Positions 57,887 to 64,000 of a stretch of DNA of 64,000 nucleotides are shown one piece after another (position 1 is the first letter of the stretch; each line of letters begins with the position of its first letter). The translations under genes and the position numbers were made by a program. The stretch covers positions 14,244,568 to 14,308,567 of the forward strand of contig CM033400.1 in the NCBI GenBank assembly GCA_019426215.1, read 5' to 3'. The notes under the pieces are model-generated. The model was not told the origin of the DNA. It was given only the letters and a program-made list of their open reading frames with translations, and ran no database searches. The DNA is from Buddleja alternifolia (taxonomy: Eukaryota > Streptophyta > Magnoliopsida > Lamiales > Scrophulariaceae).

Positions 57887-59652
57887 ATGACCCGCTCCTC
57901 AAGCAAGCCTCTATACGAGTTGGAGCCCGAAATTGAAAGAGTTCTTAGGACTAGTAGGCGAGCAAGAGAAATGGCCAATAATCTCAACCAAAACCCAAAT
58001 GGAAATTTCCCGGACATGAACTCACCGGAAACTAGGGAGTGGTTACAAGGTGTTCTACAAGCCATGCAAGCGGTACCTCCTCCACAACTCCCGTCGGTTC
58101 GGGGTAGCTTACCACCTAGGGTCCATACCATTCCGGGGCCCGTAGTCGTGCCTAATTTCGTCACACCAAACTACCACATTCCGGCTCACATTTTTAATAT
58201 GGTGCAAGGAGATCCTTTCTATGGAGAACCACACGAATCACCACACGCTCATTTGGAAACCATAGATGAGGCTCTTGTGACCATTCAATATCACCCACGT
58301 GATCTTGATGCGATTCGTCTAAGAGTCTTCCATTTCTCATTGAAGGATAGGGCGACAACATGGTACAAATCCTTACCTCCACAATCTATTACAACATGGA
58401 GTGAGTTGGTCGATGCCTTTTTAAATAAATTCTTTCCACCCTCAAAAATAAATGAGCTACGGAGTAATATAAAAGGGTTTAGGCAAAGAAGCAATGAATC
58501 TTTAGCCGAGGCTTGGGCTAGATATAAGGGCATGCTCCGTAAATGTCCCGATCATAATTTTGGGTTGAATGAACAAGTACTCCATTTCTATGATGGGGTT
58601 AGGTCACGTATTCGGCATAGACTCAACGCGGGTGCGGGAGGAGATCTCCTTGGGTTAGATTGTCAAAGTGTATGGGACAAAGTCGAACAGTTGGCCCGAG
58701 AAGACGAGCTTTACCCCGACGATGAAGAGGCCTCATCCTCTAAAAAGGTTGCTTGTATTGAGGAAGTAGTTGAGGAAGTAGTACTCTTGGAACCGGAGGT
58801 TGGCAATGTTAATTATGTGGGGAATCAAAATAAACCTCGGGTGAACTTTCATATACCCGAGAATTTTCCAAAAAGGCCCAACCCGCACAGAACGCACAAC
58901 CGGGGATCTATCAAGCTCCACGACCACCCTTCAATAACCCACCCCCGAGGCAAGGCAATTTCAATGGACAAGGTCAAGGTCAAGTGCAAATGCGACCTCC
59001 CACAATCGATGAGAAACTGGATGCTCACATGAAAAAGTCCGATACATCTTTCAACGAACTTCGGAATATGATAAAGGATATGTGTATGGAGATGAAGGAT
59101 TTGCGAACACAAGTAGGGCAACTTTCTAATGCGGTTAACGGTAGAGCCCCGGGGACTCTCCCAAGCGACACGGAAAAGAACCCGAAGGCCCAATGCAATG
59201 CCATAGCCTTGAGAAGTGGCAAACAATTGGAAAATTACACTGCCAGTACATCCGCGCCCGAGCGCCCAGATATGCGCGCCCAGGCGCCAGAAGATCCGCG
59301 CCTAGGCGCCTATACACGCGCCCAGGCGCCGCCCACTGTTTTTGTGCCAGCAGATCCGCGCCTAGGCGCCAATACACGCGCCCAGGCGCCAACCACAGAC
59401 CTGCCAGATGCAAACTCTCTGCATCCCGCGCCCGAGCGCCCAAATATGCGCGCCCAGGCGCCAGAAGATCCGCGCCTAGGCGCCGATACACGCGCCCAGG
59501 CGCCGCCCACTGCTTCGGTAGGTTTTCATCCGTCTAATCCAACGCTTTCTCCCCCTATCGAAGTTCGTCTCCCCTTCCCAAATGCTCACAAAAAGAAGAA
59601 AAAGGAGATGGATCCGAGCTTTCTTCGAATTTTGGCAATCTTCGGGAAGTGA
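57887..59652 (+). CDS. Athila-2 gag
   Basis: I chose the ATG at 57887 ([20 protein letters not shown]), 122 bases after the primer site, because the Athila gag start resembles this; an in-frame ATG at 57836 adds only leader-like residues. The Retrotrans_gag-type capsid domain lies at about residues 110-280 ([35 protein letters not shown]). A Pro/Asn-rich linker follows. At about 58866-58871 a five-A run shifts the frame by one base. The second half (from 58984) contains [15 protein letters not shown], likely coiled coil, and the repeat region APERP/MRAQAP/DPRLGA (59254-59516). It ends near 59640, where a second one-base shift leads into protease. No zinc knuckle seen. Confidence 0.85.
59254..59516 (+). 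repeat. GC-rich palindromic repeats inside gag
   Basis: A 174-bp (58-codon) unit starts at 59254 and repeats in part from 59428; inside it a 60-bp (20-codon) unit starts at 59293 and 59353. All spacings are multiples of three. Each unit contains GCGCCTAGGCGC or GCGCCCAGGCGCC cores. The encoded peptide repeats DPRLGA-TRAQAP. Because of the palindromes, overlapping frames are open on both strands here; I do not call those genes. Confidence 0.9.
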
Positions 59653-62600
59653 GAATTAATATTCCGTTTATTGACGCCATCCTCCAAATGCCGAATTATG
59701 TGAAGTTCTTCAAGGACATACTCTCCAACAAGCAGAAGTGGGAAGAGAATGAGACGGTGTGCCTCACGGAAGAATGCTCCGCCGTATTACTCAATAAATT
59801 GCCAACTAAGCTCCAAGATCCCGGGAGTCTCACAATCCCATGCACAATTGGATCCTTATCATTCAAGAAGGTGTTATGTGACTCGGGGGCCAGCATCAAT
59901 CTTCTTCCATACTCACTGTTTAAAAAGCTAGGCCTTGGAAATCCCAAGCCGACCTCAATGAGCCTTCAACTAGCCGACCGATCGATCAAGAGGCCCAAAG
60001 GGATAATCGAAGACGTTATTGTCCAAGTCGACAAGTTTTATTTTCCCGTTGATTTCGTAGTACTCGACATGGAAGAGGATGTGGAAGTACCATTAATCCT
60101 AGGGAGACCATTCCTAGCCACGGGTAAGGCGGTAATTGACATTGCTAATGGTAAGCTTACCTTGAATGTGGGCGATGACAAAGTTACCTTTGATGTTTAC
60201 AAAGTCCTTAAACATCCTTTTGATCATGACTCGTGTTATCGAATTGATACATTTGACCATTTGATTGTTGAGTATTTACAGGACAATACAATTGAAAATT
60301 CTCTCGAACAGAGTCTTATGAAATCCATGCAAGTGGACTCGGAGAAAGATGATCTAGTGGAAAAGGTTCTAAGCTTAGAGTACAAATCTTCCTCTCATTC
60401 GGGAGGATTCATCAAAGTTGATAGATCATTGTCAGGATCACCTCGCCCATCTATTGAAGAACCCCCCTCTCTCGAACTCAAACCCCTCCCCTCCCACCTT
60501 AAATATGTGTACTTGAACGATGACGAGACACTCCCATTGATCATTTCCTCATCTCTTTCAGGATCACAAGAAGAGCAATTAATGACGGTGTTGAGATCTC
60601 ACAAACGGGCTTTTGGGTGGAAACTTGCGGACATCAAAGGCATTAGTCCAGCGATATGTATGCACAAAATACTTATGGAGGACTCCACCAAGCCTACACG
60701 CCAACCCCAAAGGAGATCAAACCCACAAATCCAAGAGGTAGTCAAGAAGGAAGTGATTAAACTGCTCGACTCAGGTATAATCTATCCTATTTCTGATAGT
60801 GCGTGGGTGAGCCCTACCCAAGTGGTGCCTAAGAAAGGGGGAATAACGGTAATTGAGAATGCGAATAATGAGCTTATCCCAACTCGTATAATTAGTGGGT
60901 GGCGTGTATGTATAGATTACCGTAAGTTGAATGATGCCACACGTAAGGATCATTTCCCCCTCCCCTTTATTGACCAAATGCTTGAACGATTAGCCGGGCA
61001 TGATTTCTATTGTTTTCTAGATGGTTACTCCGGCTATAATCAAATTGCCATAGATCCTGAGGACCAAGAGAAAACCACTTTCACTTGTCCTTATGGCACA
61101 TTTGCTTATAGAAGGATGCCATTTGGCTTGTGTAATGCCCCGGCCACTTTTCAAAGATGCATGATGGCTATTTTTCATGATATGGTTGAAGATTTCCTTG
61201 AAATTTTTATGGATGACTTTTCTGTTTTCGGAACAACTTTTGATATTTGTCTTGCTCATCTAAATGTTGTGCTTAAACGTTGTGAAGAAACCAACCTTGT
61301 TTTGAATTGGGAAAAATGCCATTTAATGGTCCGAGAGGGGATTGTACTTGGCCACAAGATCTCTCAAAAAGGGATCGAAGTGGACCAAGCCAAGATTGAG
61401 GTCATTGAAAAACTTCCCCCACCCACATCGGTAAAAGCTGTTAGGAGTTTTCTCGGGCATGCTGGTTTCTATAGGCGATTCATCTTGAATTTCTCTAAAA
61501 TTGCGAAACCGTTGTCTAATTTGCTTGTTAAAGATGCACCTTTTGATTTCAATTCTTCTTGTATGCAGGCCTTTCTTGATTTGAAGGAACGCCTAGTTTC
61601 CGCCCCTATCATGTCATCCCCCGATTGGAGCTTACCATTCGAATTGATGTGTGATGCGAGTGACACCGCGGTTGGAGCGGTCCTTGGCCAAAGGAAGGAA
61701 AAGGTATTTCGAACCATTTACTATGCTAGTAAAACTCTTAACGACGCACAATTGAATTATGCCACCACGGAAAAAGAATTACTCGCCATAGTCTTTGCAT
61801 TCGATAAATTCCACTCTTACCTCGTGCTAAACAAAGTGATAGTTTACACCGATCATTCGGCTTTAAAATATTTGCTTGCCAAGAAAGATGCTAAACCAAG
61901 ACTCCTTAGGTGGATTTTGTTACTCCAAGAATTTGATTTAGAGATAAAAGACAAGAAAGGCACCGAAAATGTAGTAGCCGACCACCTCTCACGATTAGAG
62001 CTAGTGAATGATCCGTTAGATGAGACACCAATTCGTGAGGAATTCCCAGATGAACACCTCCTTGCTATTTCTGAAAAAATTTCACCTTGGTATGCTAACT
62101 TTGCCAATTACATTGTCACGGGCCGTCTTCCCCCGGATATCACTTTTCATCAAAAGAAGAAATTTCTATCTGATGTAAAGCAATATCTTTGGGACGAACC
62201 CTTTTTATTCAAAGTTTGTGCAGATGGTTTAATTCGACGTTGCATACCCGAAACGGACGTGCATGCTATCCTATCTCATTGTCATGATATGGCGGTAGGT
62301 GGCCATTTTGGGCCTTCCAAAACGGTAGCTAAGATCCTCCAATCAGGTTTCTTCTGGCCTACTCTTGTTAAAGATGCACATCATTATGTCAAATCTTGTG
62401 ATCGCTGTCAACGAATGGGGAACATCTCTAAACATCATGAAACGCCCTTAAATAGCATGTTAGAGTGTGAGTTGTTTGATGTATGGGGTGTGGATTTCAT
62501 GGGCCCTTTCCCCAGTTCTTGTTCAAATAAATATATCCTCGTTGCGGTAGACTATGTCTCCAAATGGGTGGAAGCCGTGGCCTTGCCTACTAATGATGCT

Positions 62601-63371
62601 CGGGTTGTCACTCGTTTTCTGAAGAAACATATTTTTACTCGATTTGGAACTCCCCGAGCCATCATTAGTGACGGGGGCACCCACTTCTGCAACAGGCAGT
62701 TTGAACTTTTATTGACCAAGTACGGGGTGAAGCATAAAATTTCGACCCCATACCACCCACAAACTAGTGGCCAAGTGGAGGTCTCGAATAGGGAGATTAA
62801 GCGTATTTTAGAAAAAACGGTCAATGCATCAAGAAAGGATTGGTCCCTTAAATTGGATGATGCTCTTTGGGCTTATCGGACCGCCTATAAAACCCCAATT
62901 GGCATGTCCCCGTATCGTCTTGTTTTTGGTAAAGCATGTCACTTGCCCGTTGAACTCGAGCATCGTGCTTATTGGGCCATTAAGTTTCTAAATTTTGACT
63001 CTCAAAGTGTAGGTACACAACGTTTGCTACAACTCAACGAACTCGAAGAATGGCGTCATCTTGCCTATGAGAACGCAAAACTCTATAAGGAGCGGACCAA
63101 AATGTGGCATGACAAACATATTCTCCCCCGGGAATTCCACAAGGGAGAGCGGGTGTTGCTATACAACTCTCGACTCCGACTCTTCCCCGGGAAGCTTAAG
63201 TCTCGATGGTCGGGACCATTTTTGATTTCCCAGGTCTATCCATCCGGCGCCGTCGAACTTACAACAGATAAAGGACATACTTTCTTGGTCAACGCTCAAC
63301 GTCTAAAACCTTACTTAGGGATGGATGGGCCAAGAGACAAAGAGTCCTTCATCCTCGCGGACCCTTCGTGA
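59649..63371 (+). CDS. Athila-2 pol: protease, RT, RNase H, integrase
   Basis: An uninterrupted 1240-codon frame in Ty3/gypsy order. Protease: [11 protein letters not shown] with catalytic Asp at residue 78, [11 protein letters not shown] near 150. RT: about residues 360-640, [25 protein letters not shown] and the catalytic MDD at 521-523. RNase [14 protein letters not shown] near 665 to DHLSRL. Integrase: HHCC finger (HCHDM to CDRCQ), catalytic D949, D1008 and E1044 (35 residues between the last two), then a C-terminal domain with WSGPF and no chromodomain. It is meant to be read as a gag-pol fusion; the ATG at 59649 is only the first in frame and is not proposed as the start. All catalytic residues inspected are present, so the enzymes look competent apart from the upstream shifts. 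Confidence 0.95.
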   Translation: MRINIPFIDAILQMPNYVKFFKDILSNKQKWEENETVCLTEECSAVLLNKLPTKLQDPGSLTIPCTIGSLSFKKVLCDSGASINLLPYSLFKKLGLGNPKPTSMSLQLADRSIKRPKGIIEDVIVQVDKFYFPVDFVVLDMEEDVEVPLILGRPFLATGKAVIDIANGKLTLNVGDDKVTFDVYKVLKHPFDHDSCYRIDTFDHLIVEYLQDNTIENSLEQSLMKSMQVDSEKDDLVEKVLSLEYKSSSHSGGFIKVDRSLSGSPRPSIEEPPSLELKPLPSHLKYVYLNDDETLPLIISSSLSGSQEEQLMTVLRSHKRAFGWKLADIKGISPAICMHKILMEDSTKPTRQPQRRSNPQIQEVVKKEVIKLLDSGIIYPISDSAWVSPTQVVPKKGGITVIENANNELIPTRIISGWRVCIDYRKLNDATRKDHFPLPFIDQMLERLAGHDFYCFLDGYSGYNQIAIDPEDQEKTTFTCPYGTFAYRRMPFGLCNAPATFQRCMMAIFHDMVEDFLEIFMDDFSVFGTTFDICLAHLNVVLKRCEETNLVLNWEKCHLMVREGIVLGHKISQKGIEVDQAKIEVIEKLPPPTSVKAVRSFLGHAGFYRRFILNFSKIAKPLSNLLVKDAPFDFNSSCMQAFLDLKERLVSAPIMSSPDWSLPFELMCDASDTAVGAVLGQRKEKVFRTIYYASKTLNDAQLNYATTEKELLAIVFAFDKFHSYLVLNKVIVYTDHSALKYLLAKKDAKPRLLRWILLLQEFDLEIKDKKGTENVVADHLSRLELVNDPLDETPIREEFPDEHLLAISEKISPWYANFANYIVTGRLPPDITFHQKKKFLSDVKQYLWDEPFLFKVCADGLIRRCIPETDVHAILSHCHDMAVGGHFGPSKTVAKILQSGFFWPTLVKDAHHYVKSCDRCQRMGNISKHHETPLNSMLECELFDVWGVDFMGPFPSSCSNKYILVAVDYVSKWVEAVALPTNDARVVTRFLKKHIFTRFGTPRAIISDGGTHFCNRQFELLLTKYGVKHKISTPYHPQTSGQVEVSNREIKRILEKTVNASRKDWSLKLDDALWAYRTAYKTPIGMSPYRLVFGKACHLPVELEHRAYWAIKFLNFDSQSVGTQRLLQLNELEEWRHLAYENAKLYKERTKMWHDKHILPREFHKGERVLLYNSRLRLFPGKLKSRWSGPFLISQVYPSGAVELTTDKGHTFLVNAQRLKPYLGMDGPRDKESFILADPS

Positions 63372-64000
63372 TTCTTCGCTTTCAGTCGAGCTAATGACTC
63401 TAAACTAGCGCTTCTTGGGAGGCAACCCATGTTTTCTTTCCGTTTCCTTTTCTTTTTCCCTTATTATTCCGTTTGTTGCTTTATTTTCTAACCTTACATC
63501 TTTGTTAGTTTGTGTTTTAAGTGTTTTGTCTCTTCCCTTTTGAAACAGGAAATGAAATTCGTTACAAAACTATTCAGAATCCCGCGCCCAAGCGCCGAGA
63601 AATCAGGCGCCTAGGCGCCCGACTCTGAAACGGGCGCCAAAGCGCCGAGAAATCAGGCGCCTAGGCGCCCGACTCTGAAAGGGGCGCCCAGGCGCCGAGA
63701 AACGCCCGCCTAGGCGCCCGCATTACCAACCAAAGGACTCGAGGTAAGTTGTATCGCGCGCCTAGGCGCCCAAACACGCGCGCCTAGGCGCCCGATTCTG
63801 AATCTAAAAATATATGGGTAAACAAAAGGTCAAAATTCCCCAAAATCTTCACAACTCCTCTCCCACTCGAATTCCGGCGATTTCCTCAACATTTCCGGCC
63901 ATTTCCACCGGATTTCACCGCCACTTCCGTCAACATCATTCGTTGCACAAGAGGCTCGTCTTTCACATCGACTCGGTGCGAAAATTTTGGGGATAAAAGG
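63372..64000 (+). other. Athila-2 3' noncoding region with palindrome array
   Basis: No credible gene; a 60-codon frame at 63814-63996 has no recognisable motif. From 63583 a unit of about 49 bp repeats roughly three times (starting near 63583, 63633 and 63682), each with AGCGCCGAGAAA and GGCGCCTAGGCGCC cores. Two more palindromes follow at about 63755-63770 and 63779-63792. The polypurine tract and 3' LTR are beyond the window. Confidence 0.85.
63406..63430 (+). other. Conserved post-integrase hairpin, Athila-2
   Basis: AGCGCTTCTTGGGAGGCAAC then CCAT, 34 bases after the pol stop. TGGG/CCCA stem with loop AGGCAA, as in the two minus-strand Athila elements. Confidence 0.75.

Larger units (their letters stand above)
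56068..64000 (+). mobile_element. Athila-2: young Athila element, 3' end outside window
   Basis: 5' LTR 56068-57741, tRNA-Asp-type primer site 57748-57765, gag from 57887, pol to 63371, then 3' noncoding sequence to the window end. Only two single-base frameshifts interrupt the gag-pol frame, and all catalytic residues I can check are present. It interrupts copia-3 RT; the left flank GTTAG would be one TSD copy. It is distinctive in carrying GC-rich palindrome arrays in LTR, gag and 3' noncoding region. Confidence 0.95.

Noticed and set aside
58849..59537. Several overlapping open frames on both strands across the gag repeat region
   Set aside because: They arise because the GC-rich palindromic repeats lack stop codons in most frames. 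Only the frame continuous with Athila gag has family similarity.
63814..63996. 60-codon plus frame near the window end as a possible env-like start
   Set aside because: Too short, no signal peptide or membrane segment, and the window ends. It cannot be supported.
1..64000. Host genes, tRNA, rRNA or CRISPR arrays
   Set aside because: I found none. The tRNA-like text seen is primer binding sites, and all repeats are explained as LTRs, nested elements or tandem arrays within elements.

Overview
The window is plant nuclear DNA made almost entirely of nested LTR retrotransposons. The plant-type evidence is: Athila, Tat and chromovirus Ty3/gypsy lineages; Ty1/copia elements primed by initiator tRNA-Met; a tRNA-Asp-type primer binding site; 5-bp target-site duplications (TSDs); and LTRs of 1.5-2.4 kb. 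The mix suggests a eudicot, perhaps an asterid, but that is inference. I see no host housekeeping gene, rRNA, tRNA or CRISPR array. This looks like pericentromeric or other gene-poor heterochromatin.

Layout. The outermost host is a minus-strand Tat-type element, now in pieces. An antisense-ORF remnant lies at 1011-1614 and 3' noncoding DNA at 1620-2174 and 9031-9916. Integrase and RNase H remnants follow at 9917-10994 and 26688-27150, protease at 47216-48180, and the primer binding site with 5' LTR at 48188-48565. Into it were inserted: (1) a truncated minus-strand Athila (Athila-1, 2175-9030); (2) a 15.7-kb plus-strand copia (copia-1, 10995-26687), which carries a solo LTR at 19082-21172; (3) a decayed plus-strand chromovirus (27160-47215), which itself holds a complete minus-strand copia (copia-2, 29494-38410, TSD GTAGA) and a complete minus-strand pol-less Athila relative (Athila-NA, 41241-47065, TSD TAAGT); (4) a plus-strand copia (copia-3, from 48566), with a solo LTR (48972-50466, TSD CATGG) in its 5' LTR, cut in its reverse transcriptase by (5) a young plus-strand Athila (Athila-2, from 56068 past the window end). 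Positions 1-1004 hold a further copy of the Athila-1 3' noncoding region.

Most coding regions are broken. The best preserved is the 1240-codon pol frame of Athila-2 (59649-63371), with protease, reverse transcriptase (MDD), RNase H and a DD35E integrase. Gag joins it through two single-base shifts, both in short homopolymers.

The two most interesting items are these. First, copia-1 carries a very large accessory gene downstream of pol (18539 to about 24960), with its own TATA-like box and two short phase-1 introns. Its reading frame is restored when the solo LTR and one TSD copy are removed. Second, families of GC-rich perfect palindromes recur in otherwise AT-rich elements: in the LTR, in the gag linker (in frame) and in the 3' noncoding region of Athila-2, in the LTRs of Athila-NA, and in the leaders of copia-2 and copia-3. 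A short hairpin just after integrase is conserved in all three Athila-type elements. These could be cis-acting RNA signals such as dimerisation or packaging elements, which is inference.
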